Shown: piece by piece, positions 8,007 to 18,265 of the stretch
Position numbering within the stretch: the stretch's first letter is position 1
Layout of the letters: each line of letters opens with the position of its first letter
From: Fusobacterium varium
GTDB lineage: Bacteria; Fusobacteriota; Fusobacteriia; Fusobacteriales; Fusobacteriaceae
Reading direction: 5' to 3'
Assembly: GCA_002356455.1 (NCBI GenBank)
Contig: AP017968.1
Location: 3,720,001 to 3,784,000 of the forward strand
DNA length: 64,000 nt
The notes under the pieces: generated by a model
Databases searched by the model: none
Told to the model about the DNA's origin: nothing
The model's input: the letters and a program-made list of their open reading frames with translations, nothing else
Program-made: the position numbers and the translations under genes

Positions 8007-11000
8007 ATGTACACCAATAAATATGAAGAAATAAAAAAAATTTTTAAAGAATTTAATAAAACTTATTTTAATGAAAGAGATGTAAAAAAAACTTTATCCT
8101 TTTTAGATGACAATATTTTTGCTCTTGGAATATCTGAAACAAATATCGTTTATAATATAGAAGAAATGGAAATTATGATTACTGAAGAAATAAAAAATGA
8201 CCCTTCTTCTTATGAAATAGATTTTAAATACCTTGAAGTTTTTACTATTAGTGAAAATTTATTTTTGCTCATCTGTATAAGCACCTTAAAAAAAGAACAT
8301 TCTGTTTCCAACTCTACTCCTATAAATTTTAGAACAAGTGTAATCATAAAAGAAACTAATAATGAATATAAGTTTTCTAAAATACATGCTTCTATTCCAG
8401 TAGAAACATCAAATCTTTTTGACTTTGATAGAGAAATTGGTAATATTCATCTAAATGCAAAACATACTGCTTTTAATCTTTTAAACTCCTCTATCCCTGG
8501 AGGTATGATAGGAGGATACTATAAAGAAAATTTCCCTCTGTATTTCATAAATAAACATCTTTTAGATAAATTAGAATATAAGTCGCAAGAAGAATTTATA
8601 AAGGACATAAATGGCTATGTTATAAATGGAATTCATCCTGAAGATAGGGAATATGTCTGCAAAATTGTTGATTCTTCAGTTAAAGACAAATATGAATATG
8701 AAGTTGAATATCGTATGAAAAAAAGCAATGGTTCATATATCTGGGTATTGGATAGAGGTCGTCTTGTACAAACAGAAAATGGTCCTGTTATAGTGAGTAT
8801 ATGTCTTGACATTACAGAAAAAGTCTACTTACAGGAAAATATAAAAACTATCACTAATAATATTCCTGGAGGAGTATATAAATTAAAATTCGATGAAGAT
8901 CTCACTATTATTTATGGTAATGACGGTTTCTACAAAATTCATGGATATTCTCCAGAAGAAATGAAAGTAATCCTTGGTAATAAACTCATTGCTGTTACTC
9001 TTCCAGAAGATATTCCTAAAATAAATGCAATATTAAAAAATGCTCTTGAAAATAATCTTAAAAATTTTGAATATGAAAAAAGAATAATAACAAAAAATGG
9101 TGAAATCAGATACCTCTTAACAAAAGGAGTTTTTGTCAAAGAAGATGGTGAGTTTGTTATCAATTCCATTGTTATTGATATTAGCGATCGGAAAGTAATA
9201 GAAAATAAACTTAAATTCAATCAAGAAAAACTCAAACTTGCTATGCATTCCACTAAAAATATTATTTTTGAATATGATTTAGATTCAAAAACTCTAACAC
9301 ATTTAAAACTTCCATTTGAAAATAAAAGTCCAAGAATTATTTATAATGTCCCTGACAGCCGTATAAAAAGTGGTGAAATTTTTCCAGAACATATTGAAAA
9401 ATATCATGAAACTTATGAAGCTATTCATAATGGAAAACCAAAGAGTTGCTGTACAATCAAAACAAGATTAAAAAATCAAAATTATAAATGGACTAAAATA
9501 ACTCTTAATAATATTATTATCAATAATAATCCAAGCAGAAAAGCTATTGGAATTGTCGAAGATATAACTGAACATCAGGAGTTTCAACTTTTAAAACTTT
9601 TTCAAACAACTTTAAAAAAAGCCTTGATTGGAACTGCTATGGGATATGCTTATATCAATCTTTCACAAAATAGAGTCAATGATATATCTGGTACATGGCA
9701 GAAATATTTTGATAATGATTTAGAATATACCTACACATATTTTTTTGAAAAAATGATTGCCTTAGTTCAGCCAGAAGATAAAGAAAATGTTAAACAGTTT
9801 TTTTCAAGAGAAAATATAATAGAAAATATGAAAAAAGGAAAAAATGAATATTCCCTTGAATTTAGAATTATTAAATCAAAAGATGAAATAACTCTGACTC
9901 TTCTTAGTATAAAAATTATTAATAATCCTGTAACTTGTTGTAATGAAGCTATTATTTATAGTAAAGATATTGAAATTTATAAAGATTCAAAGAATTTTTA
10001 TAATTCTCCTTCAATTTCTCTTCTAAAATCAAAAAATAAAGAAACAGATGATATCCTTACTATGAGAAGAGAAGCAAAAATAAACAATCTTGAAAATATT
10101 TTGGTTGACTTTAAAAGAACAACAGAAAGTTCTGCTATTGATGATACTTTGTTTCAATATATAATTAATATTCTTGGAAAATATTATGATGCTGACCATG
10201 TTTCTATTATAAAATATGATGAAGTTCTTCATCAATATATCTGTACTTTTGAATACTGTCACTCTGGAAAAACATCTAACAAAAAACATTGGAATGATCT
10301 AAAAATAAGAAAGGGTTCTGATTGGGAAATTCTTCATGAAAATAAAAAAATTGTAAAAATAAAAGATATTGAGTCACTTAAAAATAATGATATCATCAAT
10401 TATTTAAATTTTACTAAACTTAATATTTCATCATATTTTTCAGTGGCCATAGAAACCTGTCATCAGCATTCTTTATATTTGGTTCTTGATAATATCAATG
10501 ATTCATTCATAAATATGGGATTTTTTGAGCTTGTAAGCTATGTTATTGAAAGTAAAATAAAGGATGAGATATTAAAAAATAAATTTTCTTTTTTAGACTA
10601 CCATGATATGCTTACAGGATTAGCTAATCATAAAAGTTTTGTAGAGTACAAATGGAATAAAAACTTTCATAATTATGTTTCTCTTGGAATAATAACTTCT
10701 GATATTAATGGATTAAAACAACTCAATGAAAAATATGGTCCCCATTATGGAGATGAAATAATTATAAAAACTGCCAATGTATTTAAAAAATATTTTTCAA
10801 ATGAAAAACTATTTAGACTTAGTGGTGATGAATTTCTTATTGTTTGTGAAAATATGGATAATGAAGTTTTTCAAAGAAATATAGAGAATATTAAACTTGA
10901 ATTTTCAGCTTTTGAAAACGATGGCCTATCTATAGGTTATTCTTGGGCTGATGATGAAATAGATTTTGATATTATTCATAAAAACGCTGAAGAATTAATG

Positions 11001-11813
11001 TATATTAATAAACAAAGATATTATCAAAATACCAATTTTTTAAATAAACATTATCGTCCTGTATTACTTCAAAAATTATTAGCTGAAATAAAAAACAATG
11101 AATATCATGTATTTTTACAACCTAAAATAGATCTTAAAACAAAAAAACTATCTGGAATGGAAGCTCTCATTAGACATATTGACTCTGCTGGGAATATTAT
11201 ACCTCCTATTAAATTTATTCCTTTACTTGAAAAAGAACGTCTTATTCGATATATAGATTTTTTTGTTTTTGAAGAAGTTTGTAAACTCCTGCAAAAGTGG
11301 AAATATGAAAGAAAAGAACTAGTCCCAATATCTTTAAATTTCTCAAGAAATACACTTCTTGAATCTGAATTTGTAAAGACATTAAAAATAATAATGTCAA
11401 AATATGATATTACAAGTAATCTGATAGAAATAGAGATAACTGAAACAATTGGTGAAATAGATACAAAAATAATTTCGAACATAAGCAAAGATATAAAAAA
11501 TGCTGGTTTTCTAATTTCACTTGATGATTTTGGTAGTAAATACAGTAATATCAGTTTATTTACTACATTAGAATTTGATACTTTGAAGTTAGATAAAAGT
11601 CTTGTTGAAAAACTTCAAATAAGTCCAGAAAAACAAATAATTGTTAAAAGTGTCATTAATATGTGTAAGGAAATGAATGTAAAAACTGTTGGTGAAGGAA
11701 TAGAAACAGAGGAACTTAATTCTCTCCTTACAACTTTAAAATGCGATTATGCTCAGGGGTATTTATACAGCAGACCTATTTCTATAAAAGAATTTGAAAA
11801 AAAATATTTTTAA
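8007..11813 (+). CDS. Multi-PAS/GAF GGDEF-EAL cyclic-di-GMP signalling protein
   Basis: This 1,268-aa protein has no clear membrane segment and appears cytoplasmic. Residues about 1-135 look like an NTF2/SnoaL-type ligand domain. PAS domains follow at about 150-270, 275-395 and 405-520, with a weaker PAS-like unit at about 530-660. A GAF-like domain spans about 705-850, GGDEF about 860-1005 and EAL about 1015-1265. The GGDEF signature is SGDEF (residues 939-943), and the inhibitory RxxD site upstream is replaced by FSNE. The EAL domain keeps its key residues: EAL at 1052-1054, IEITE, LDDFG, KLDKS, GEGIE and AQGYLYSRP. It is therefore probably an active phosphodiesterase whose cyclase half may be weak or regulatory. 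It is a single-gene unit. Confidence 0.9.
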   Translation: MYTNKYEEIKKIFKEFNKTYFNERDVKKTLSFLDDNIFALGISETNIVYNIEEMEIMITEEIKNDPSSYEIDFKYLEVFTISENLFLLICISTLKKEHSVSNSTPINFRTSVIIKETNNEYKFSKIHASIPVETSNLFDFDREIGNIHLNAKHTAFNLLNSSIPGGMIGGYYKENFPLYFINKHLLDKLEYKSQEEFIKDINGYVINGIHPEDREYVCKIVDSSVKDKYEYEVEYRMKKSNGSYIWVLDRGRLVQTENGPVIVSICLDITEKVYLQENIKTITNNIPGGVYKLKFDEDLTIIYGNDGFYKIHGYSPEEMKVILGNKLIAVTLPEDIPKINAILKNALENNLKNFEYEKRIITKNGEIRYLLTKGVFVKEDGEFVINSIVIDISDRKVIENKLKFNQEKLKLAMHSTKNIIFEYDLDSKTLTHLKLPFENKSPRIIYNVPDSRIKSGEIFPEHIEKYHETYEAIHNGKPKSCCTIKTRLKNQNYKWTKITLNNIIINNNPSRKAIGIVEDITEHQEFQLLKLFQTTLKKALIGTAMGYAYINLSQNRVNDISGTWQKYFDNDLEYTYTYFFEKMIALVQPEDKENVKQFFSRENIIENMKKGKNEYSLEFRIIKSKDEITLTLLSIKIINNPVTCCNEAIIYSKDIEIYKDSKNFYNSPSISLLKSKNKETDDILTMRREAKINNLENILVDFKRTTESSAIDDTLFQYIINILGKYYDADHVSIIKYDEVLHQYICTFEYCHSGKTSNKKHWNDLKIRKGSDWEILHENKKIVKIKDIESLKNNDIINYLNFTKLNISSYFSVAIETCHQHSLYLVLDNINDSFINMGFFELVSYVIESKIKDEILKNKFSFLDYHDMLTGLANHKSFVEYKWNKNFHNYVSLGIITSDINGLKQLNEKYGPHYGDEIIIKTANVFKKYFSNEKLFRLSGDEFLIVCENMDNEVFQRNIENIKLEFSAFENDGLSIGYSWADDEIDFDIIHKNAEELMYINKQRYYQNTNFLNKHYRPVLLQKLLAEIKNNEYHVFLQPKIDLKTKKLSGMEALIRHIDSAGNIIPPIKFIPLLEKERLIRYIDFFVFEEVCKLLQKWKYERKELVPISLNFSRNTLLESEFVKTLKIIMSKYDITSNLIEIEITETIGEIDTKIISNISKDIKNAGFLISLDDFGSKYSNISLFTTLEFDTLKLDKSLVEKLQISPEKQIIVKSVINMCKEMNVKTVGEGIETEELNSLLTTLKCDYAQGYLYSRPISIKEFEKKYF

Positions 11814-11837
11814 TAAAATTTCTGCTTTATAAAAAAG

Positions 11838-11878
11838 GGTAATCGAAAGTTAGATTAAATTCCAGCTTTTCGATTACC
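11838..11878. terminator. Bidirectional terminator between the c-di-GMP gene and the sugar cluster
   Basis: GGTAATCGAAA pairs perfectly with TTTCGATTACC. A-rich sequence lies on the left and T-rich on the right, between two convergent genes. Confidence 0.85.
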
Positions 11879-11898
11879 TTATTTCTATAATTTTTATT

Positions 11899-12843
11899 TT
11901 AATTATTTGGTGCTTTTTCAATTTTTATATTATTTAATACAGTATCCAGAATTTCTAAATCAATACTCCCTGTTGTATCAAGCATTGCATTTGTAGTTCC
12001 ACAGGCTACTCCCAGTTTAAAACTTTCTTCTAAACTTTTTCCTTCAGCAATTCCATAGGCAAATCCTCCAATTGTGGAGTCTCCTGAACCTACTGTATTT
12101 TTTATTTCAACTTTTGGAAAAGTTGCTCTGTATACTTCATTTTCAGTTACCAAAATAGCTCCATTTTCTCCAAGAGTTACCATTACATTTTCTACTCCTT
12201 TCTTTACTATTATCCTTGCTGCATTTACTATTTCATCTATGGTATTAAGTTTTTTCTTAAATATCTCTTCTAATTCATTTTGATTAGGTTTTATAAGAAA
12301 AGGAGCAGCTTTAATCCCTTCAGCAAGAGTTTCTCCACTTGTATCCAGAATAAATTTTATCTCTCTTTTAGAAGCTTCATTTATAAGAATATTGTAGGAG
12401 TCTTTTTTTATTCCTTTTAGAAGACTTCCTGAACCACATACTAACTTTATTCCATTTTCTAAAATAGAGATATATTTTTCTAAAAATTTCTCAAAATCTT
12501 TTTCCTTTCCCTCAGCCGATTCAAGAAATTCAGTTATTTTTCCTGTACTCTTATCAATTGCAGCTATACAGGTTCTTGTTTCAAAATCAGTTTCCAAAAA
12601 ACTATTCTCTATGCTGTCTTTATCCAATTTTGATAAAAATAGTTTCCCTGTGTATCCTCCTATAATTCCTGTAGAAAGAATAGCTCCTCCCAGTTGCCTT
12701 ATTACTCGGCTTACATTTATTCCCTTTCCTCCAGCATTTTTTTCAATAGTTGAAGTTCTATTTACATTTCCCATCTCAATTTTTTCAATATTGTACCTTA
12801 CATCTATTGCAGGATTAAGTGTAACTGTTAAAATTTTATTCAT
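11899..12843 (-). CDS. PfkB-family sugar-phosphate kinase (tagatose-6-phosphate kinase / 1-phosphofructokinase type)
   Basis: This 314-aa protein belongs to the LacC/FruK branch of PfkB kinases. TLNPAIDVRY at the N-terminus, NAGGKGINVSRVIRQLGG near residue 36 and the catalytic NTVGSGDSTIGGFAYG near residue 250 are diagnostic, with the aspartate of GSGD as catalytic base. The start lies 2 nt after the GatY-type aldolase gene, and AgaS lies next upstream. That context makes phosphorylation of tagatose 6-phosphate to tagatose 1,6-bisphosphate the most likely reaction. 1-Phosphofructokinase activity cannot be excluded from sequence alone. It is last in the four-gene operon. Confidence 0.85.
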   Translation of the reverse strand: MNKILTVTLNPAIDVRYNIEKIEMGNVNRTSTIEKNAGGKGINVSRVIRQLGGAILSTGIIGGYTGKLFLSKLDKDSIENSFLETDFETRTCIAAIDKSTGKITEFLESAEGKEKDFEKFLEKYISILENGIKLVCGSGSLLKGIKKDSYNILINEASKREIKFILDTSGETLAEGIKAAPFLIKPNQNELEEIFKKKLNTIDEIVNAARIIVKKGVENVMVTLGENGAILVTENEVYRATFPKVEIKNTVGSGDSTIGGFAYGIAEGKSLEESFKLGVACGTTNAMLDTTGSIDLEILDTVLNNIKIEKAPNN

Positions 12844-12845
12844 AA

Positions 12846-13709
<864 letters not shown>

Positions 13710-13717
13710 CTAGAATT

Positions 13718-14860
13718 TTATTTCTCATAGTTATGAATAATTACACCTTTAACCACTCTATTTACTTCCCCTGTAGGACAAGGATTATCTGGATTTATTC
13801 CAAGCTTTGATGATTTTAAAAGAGAAATCAATTGTCCATATACAAGATATCCAAGCCCTGCAACTACTTCTTCCATCTCTCCTATTTTTTCATCTCCAAA
13901 AGAAAAATAGAAATCAGAGTTTTCTTTTACCTCTTTATCAAAAATAGTATCCAGTACCACTATTTTCTTTTCTCCATTTTCAGCTTTAAATTCTTTTAGC
14001 AAGTCAAGTTCATAAACTCTTGTATGTTTATTATTTGACATCATACATACAATAGTTGTCTTATCATTTACTATTGATTTAGGTCCATGTCTAAATCCTA
14101 AAAAAGTATTATAGAAAGAAGCTATTTTCCCACCAGTAAGCTCTAAAACCTTTAAGGATACTTCCTCTGCCAGTCCTTTTAAAGCCCCATCCCCTAAATA
14201 TACTATTCTTTCTATATCCAAATCTGAAATAATTTCTACATCTGCTAAAATATTTTTTAAATTTTTCTCTATAATTTTTGATATATAAACTACTTTTTCT
14301 GCATAATGTTCAAATTTTTCTCTCAATAGAATAAGTACTCCCGCAACTACCATAGATGAAAAACTTCCTGTCATGGCAAATCCTTTATCATTTGTTTTCT
14401 CAGGCATTAACAGTAAAAATTTGTTGTCTTGATTTTCTGATATTTTTGCCAGCTTTCCTTCTGGATTGCAAGTCACAAATATATGGTATATATTCTTTAC
14501 TAATTTATCTGCTAACTCCACTGTTGCTACACTCTCAGGAGAATTTCCTGATCTTGCGCAAGATATCAGTATTGTTGCTATATCTCTGTCTAAATATTGT
14601 TCTGGCATAGATACTATATCTGTAGTAGGAATAGAAACTACTTCTATATCCAATCTACTGTTTATATATGAACTTATTGTATTTCCTACAAATTCTGATG
14701 ACCCTGCCCCTGTAAATATTACTTTGATTTTATTTTCTTTTAGTCCATCTAAAAATCTGCTTATTTCTGGAAGTCTTTCCTTTATTATTTCCACTTCTTC
14801 TCTCCAAATATATGGCTGCTGAATTATTTCTTTCCACGTCACACAATTTTTAAATTCCAT
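13718..14860 (-). CDS. agaS: AgaS-type amino-sugar phosphate deaminase/isomerase (double SIS domain)
   Basis: This 380-aa protein carries two SIS sugar-isomerase domains. The first covers about residues 35-190, with FTGAGSSEFVGN and ISCARSGNSPES as phosphate-binding loops. The second covers about 215-365, with FLGFRHGPKSIV, a motif typical of AgaS and of the GlmS isomerase domain. The final GVNRV-like region PCPTGEVNRVVKGVIIH also matches AgaS. AgaS deaminates and isomerises galactosamine 6-phosphate to tagatose 6-phosphate in the cytoplasm. Here it lies between a ROK kinase and a GatY aldolase, which fits that step. Glucosamine-type substrates are possible. Confidence 0.88.
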   Translation of the reverse strand: MEFKNCVTWKEIIQQPYIWREEVEIIKERLPEISRFLDGLKENKIKVIFTGAGSSEFVGNTISSYINSRLDIEVVSIPTTDIVSMPEQYLDRDIATILISCARSGNSPESVATVELADKLVKNIYHIFVTCNPEGKLAKISENQDNKFLLLMPEKTNDKGFAMTGSFSSMVVAGVLILLREKFEHYAEKVVYISKIIEKNLKNILADVEIISDLDIERIVYLGDGALKGLAEEVSLKVLELTGGKIASFYNTFLGFRHGPKSIVNDKTTIVCMMSNNKHTRVYELDLLKEFKAENGEKKIVVLDTIFDKEVKENSDFYFSFGDEKIGEMEEVVAGLGYLVYGQLISLLKSSKLGINPDNPCPTGEVNRVVKGVIIHNYEK

Positions 14861-14880
14861 TTTTCTCTCCTTTATATAAT

Positions 14881-15834
14881 TTATTTTTTTATTACTAGTG
14901 CTGCTGCCCCTTTTATTCCAGCTTCTTCATTTAATTCCCCAAAGGAAATTTTAAGATTTTCCATAGTCATTCCAAGAGCATATTTTGATAAATATTTCTT
15001 TATTCCATCTAATAAAACATCTCCTGCTCTTGCAACTCCCCCAGTGAAAATAATTATTTCAGGGTTTACTATATTCAGAAGCATCCCAAGACCTTCTGCC
15101 ATATATTCACAAAAAAAATCTACTATCCCTATTGAAAACTTATCTCCAGATCTAGCCAAGTCAAATATATCCTTTGCTTCTAATCTGCTCAAATCTCCAT
15201 TTATTTTTTTATACAGTTCATTATTTTTATCTTTCTCTAATCTTTTTATTCCTTCTCTTACGATTCCAGTGGCAGAGCAATATGTTTCAAGGCATCCTGT
15301 AAGACCGCACCCACATTTATATCCATTTTTATTTACCACTATATGTCCCAGCTCTCCAGCTGCTCCTCCAGAACCCTCTACTATCTGTCCATTTATTATT
15401 ATTCCTGCTGCAATCCCAGTTCCAATAGGAATCGTTATACTATTTTTATATTCTTTTGCCGCTCCAAAAAGTGCTTCCCCTAAAGCAATAACCTTTACAT
15501 CATTTCCTACTTTCACAGATTTTCCTGAAATTTTTTCCATAAGTTCCTTTGCAGGAAAATCATTTCCCCAAGAAAAATTCGCTGCTATTTTTACAACTGA
15601 ATTATTTACTACTGGTCCAGGAATTCCCATCCCAACAGCTTCAATTTCATCCTGTGAAATCTTCAATTCTTCTGTTAATTGCTTCACTGTATTCCATATT
15701 CTTATAAAGGTTTCTTCACTGCCATTTTGAGAATTTGTCTTTATACTTGTCTTCTTTAATATTTCAGCTTTTTCATCTAAAATTCCAATTTCAACATTTG
15801 TCCCGCCTATATCTATTCCAACAAAATAAGCCAT
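14881..15834 (-). CDS. ROK-family sugar kinase
   Basis: This 317-aa protein has the ROK layout: VGIDIGGTNVEIGIL for ATP binding at the N-terminus, GIPGPVVN, and GNDVKVIALGE with the catalytic Asp. IPIGTGIAAG comes next, followed by the zinc motif CGCGLTGCLETYC and ITGG-like IIFTGGVA. It lacks the HTH of ROK repressors, so it is a kinase. As first gene of the AgaS operon, and with a symporter rather than a PTS supplying the substrate, it should make the hexosamine 6-phosphate that AgaS uses. The exact sugar is inferred. A GGGG ribosome-binding site precedes the ATG. Confidence 0.87.
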   Translation of the reverse strand: MAYFVGIDIGGTNVEIGILDEKAEILKKTSIKTNSQNGSEETFIRIWNTVKQLTEELKISQDEIEAVGMGIPGPVVNNSVVKIAANFSWGNDFPAKELMEKISGKSVKVGNDVKVIALGEALFGAAKEYKNSITIPIGTGIAAGIIINGQIVEGSGGAAGELGHIVVNKNGYKCGCGLTGCLETYCSATGIVREGIKRLEKDKNNELYKKINGDLSRLEAKDIFDLARSGDKFSIGIVDFFCEYMAEGLGMLLNIVNPEIIIFTGGVARAGDVLLDGIKKYLSKYALGMTMENLKISFGELNEEAGIKGAAALVIKK

Positions 15835-15875
15835 TTTATCCCCTTTCTTTCATTCTATTGCTCTGAAATATTTAT

Positions 15876-15903
15876 TTATTATTTGTTATGTTGTCCGTAC
15901 CAA
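15876..15903 (-). promoter_or_regulatory. Candidate promoter and operator of the ROK-agaS-gatY operon
   Basis: On the minus strand TTGGTA and TAATAA are 16 nt apart, which is a weak promoter. Overlapping it is GGACAACATAA, which resembles TGACAACACATAA in the promoter of the other GntR gene and GGACAGATGAT in the first GntR promoter, so it may be the shared operator. Confidence 0.4.
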
Positions 15904-15915
15904 TTTTTAGCTTTT

Positions 15916-15945
15916 AAAAATCAGACTCATATGAGCCTGATTTTT
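15916..15945 (-). terminator. Terminator after the downstream GntR gene
   Basis: AAAAATCAG pairs with CTGATTTTT, and the inner CTCATATGAG is itself a palindrome. It overlaps the stop codon of the GntR gene and separates it from the ROK operon. Confidence 0.8.
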
Positions 15946-16681
15946 AATTATCTTCTAAATCTACTTCAAATTCAAATTTATCTCCACGAAGAAAACTTAC
16001 TGTATATTCTATTTTTTCTATTCCAGTATATGTCCATCTCTGAAGTTTTATAATAGGACTCTTCTCATCTATTTCCAAAACTTCAGAAATTTTCTTATCT
16101 GCACTGAGAACTGAAAATCTTTCAGTTGCTTTGCTGAAAATTATATTATATTTCTTCTGTAAAACATCATACAAAGGTGTATTTAAAATATCCTTTTTAG
16201 AAAAATTTAAAAGTTTTTTAACTGGAAGGTAAGTTTTTTCATACATATATATATCTTTATCAGCCAGTCTTAATCTTACAAGCTCAAATATCTTTTCCTC
16301 TTTATCCAGATTTAATTCCTGAGCTATTTTTTCTCCAGCTATTTTTTCTTTAAATGAAAGTATTTTTGATTCTGGAGTTTTTCCCTGCTTTTTCATTTCC
16401 TCTGTAAAGCTATAGAATTTCAAAAGTTTCTGCTTTAATACTCTTGATGAAACAAAAGTTCCACACCCTTGAATTTTATATAGATATCCTTTTTTTTCTA
16501 AATAGGCTATTCCCTGTCTCACTGTAGCTCTGCTTAAATTATATTTTTCACAATATTCTCTTTCAGTAAGAATTTTATCATCTTCTTTTAAATTTTTAGT
16601 TTTTATTTCTTCTATGATAATCTCTGCTAATTGGTAGTAAAGTGGACTTTTAGATTTATTTAATAGCATCCTGTCCTCCAT
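15944..16681 (-). CDS. GntR/HutC-family (UTRA) transcriptional regulator, downstream copy
   Basis: This 245-aa protein has an N-terminal GntR winged helix (about residues 8-75), with PLYYQLAEIIIEEI and LSRATVRQGIAYLEKKGYLYK. A UTRA effector-binding domain covers about residues 90-240. UTRA regulators usually bind sugar or amino-sugar phosphates and repress catabolic genes. It lies between the sulfatase and ROK genes and ends in its own terminator. Its own promoter (TTGTAA-17-TATTAT) contains GGACAGAT in the spacer, so autoregulation is plausible. It shares family and layout with the second GntR gene at 19996 but differs widely in sequence. Confidence 0.9.
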   Translation of the reverse strand: MEDRMLLNKSKSPLYYQLAEIIIEEIKTKNLKEDDKILTEREYCEKYNLSRATVRQGIAYLEKKGYLYKIQGCGTFVSSRVLKQKLLKFYSFTEEMKKQGKTPESKILSFKEKIAGEKIAQELNLDKEEKIFELVRLRLADKDIYMYEKTYLPVKKLLNFSKKDILNTPLYDVLQKKYNIIFSKATERFSVLSADKKISEVLEIDEKSPIIKLQRWTYTGIEKIEYTVSFLRGDKFEFEVDLEDN

Positions 16682-16702
16682 AAATATTTTATTATTGATT
16701 AA

Positions 16703-16731
16703 ATAATATCATCTGTCCAATTATTTTACAA
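16703..16731 (-). promoter_or_regulatory. Promoter of the downstream GntR gene
   Basis: On the minus strand TTGTAA (16726-16731) and TATTAT (16703-16708) are separated by 17 nt, and the spacer holds TTGGACAGAT, a possible operator. Confidence 0.5.
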
Positions 16732-16764
16732 GAGATTTACTATTTTCGACTTTACAATCATTCT

Positions 16765-18219
16765 TTAGATTTCATATATTATTCTGTAAAGCCATCCTGC
16801 CAATGGATCTTTTAACTTTACCATTTCACTGTAAAGTTCATCCAGCATCTCTTTTTTTACATTTTTATATTTTTCATCATAGAATAGATTATTCATTTCC
16901 TCTTTATCATTTTTCATATTATAAAGCTCTCCAACATCTGAAGCATTAAAAATTATCTTATAGTCTTTTCTTCTCCACATTCTCTGTTCAAAATATACAA
17001 AGTGTCCAGCCAGCTGTCCAAGAACTCCTTTTCTTCCATTACTTTTTCCCTCTCTTAAAATAGGAAGAAGAGATTCTCCATCAAAGAAATCGGAAATCTT
17101 TTTTCCTGCAACATCATTACAAGTTGGTGTTAAATCATGAAGATATACAAAATTATTGTCTTCTTCATTTTTTCTATTTGACCCAGGATCTTTGATTATC
17201 ATAGGAATTCTATATGTTGTATCAAACATAAATTCCCCTTTTTCTATAAGTCTGTGAGCTCCCATTGCATCTCCATGATCAGCTGTTATCGCCATAAATA
17301 AACTTTCATAAAGACCTTCTTCTTTTAAAAACTTTACAAATTCTCCTATTGCATCATCTATTAAAGTTATATAGCCCCAGAATTTAGCAATAACTTCTTT
17401 CCATCTCTCTTCAGAAGCATCCCATACTCCCCACATTTTAGCTATATCTCTATAGTGATTTGGTTTTCCTGCCATTGGGTTATAGAAGCTTTCATCTAAG
17501 ATTACATCTTCAGATTTATACATTGAATAATAAGGCTCTGGAATCACACAAGGAGTATGCGGCCCCCAGAAATTCATCCATATAAAGAATGGCTTATTTT
17601 CTTTTTTAGCTTCAAGTACAGCTTTTTTTGCTTCATCTATTACAAAGAAAGGAAGAGTAGCTTCTCTTGTTCCGCTTAAAAGTCCACAAAGCTCCTGAAC
17701 TCTAAGATGAGCATTTTCTCCAAAGTAGCTTTTAGAAACTTCTGGTATTTCAAAACCTTTTTCCTCCAGCCAGTCTTTATATCTAGTTTCCTGCTCTGGC
17801 CCTTGTGTAAATACAAGATTTTTATATACTCCGCTTCCTGGATATCCATATCCATCAAAGTTATGACCTTTAAATCCAAAATCTCTAGGAAGAACTGTTT
17901 TCCCAACATGCCATTTCCCAATTAAATAATTCATATAATCCTGCATCTCTGTTATTATATTAGGATTTGATAGAGAAGGATCTCCTAATCCACCCTTTTC
18001 GCTATTTCTCATAAGTCCATGATTGCTTGGCATCTGTCCTGTAAATAGTGAAGTTCTTGCTGGACTGCATACAGAAGCTGGAGTAAATGCATTATTAAAT
18101 TTGACTCCATCTGCTGCTATTGCATCCATATTTGGTGTTTTTACTATTTTATGTCCATATGTTCCCAACATATCAACTCTTACTTGATCTAATAATATAA
18201 AAGCTATATTATTATTCAT
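16765..18219 (-). CDS. Cytosolic sulfatase (type I, formylglycine-dependent)
   Basis: This 484-aa protein is an alkaline-phosphatase-fold sulfatase. The modification motif VCSPARTSLFTG near residue 53 supplies the Cys converted to formylglycine. LLDQVRVDMLG at the start carries the first metal ligands, with DQ in place of DD as in choline-sulfatase and phosphonate monoester hydrolase relatives. IGKWHVGK and TADHGDAMGAH carry the remaining Lys, His and Asp residues. There is no signal peptide, so it acts in the cytoplasm on an imported substrate. It lies 46 nt after the symporter. No anaerobic sulfatase-maturating enzyme is present in the window, so that must be elsewhere. Ester or N-sulfate specificity is unknown. 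Confidence 0.88.
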   Translation of the reverse strand: MNNNIAFILLDQVRVDMLGTYGHKIVKTPNMDAIAADGVKFNNAFTPASVCSPARTSLFTGQMPSNHGLMRNSEKGGLGDPSLSNPNIITEMQDYMNYLIGKWHVGKTVLPRDFGFKGHNFDGYGYPGSGVYKNLVFTQGPEQETRYKDWLEEKGFEIPEVSKSYFGENAHLRVQELCGLLSGTREATLPFFVIDEAKKAVLEAKKENKPFFIWMNFWGPHTPCVIPEPYYSMYKSEDVILDESFYNPMAGKPNHYRDIAKMWGVWDASEERWKEVIAKFWGYITLIDDAIGEFVKFLKEEGLYESLFMAITADHGDAMGAHRLIEKGEFMFDTTYRIPMIIKDPGSNRKNEEDNNFVYLHDLTPTCNDVAGKKISDFFDGESLLPILREGKSNGRKGVLGQLAGHFVYFEQRMWRRKDYKIIFNASDVGELYNMKNDKEEMNNLFYDEKYKNVKKEMLDELYSEMVKLKDPLAGWLYRIIYEI

Positions 18220-18265
18220 TTATTTTTCCTCCTTAAATTTCCAGCTGCCTTGTTTCCGATTTTCT

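Noticed and set aside
15044-15730. 228-codon open frame on the plus strand over the ROK kinase gene
   Set aside because: The minus-strand product is a full ROK kinase with all motifs; the plus-strand frame has no family resemblance or ribosome-binding site.
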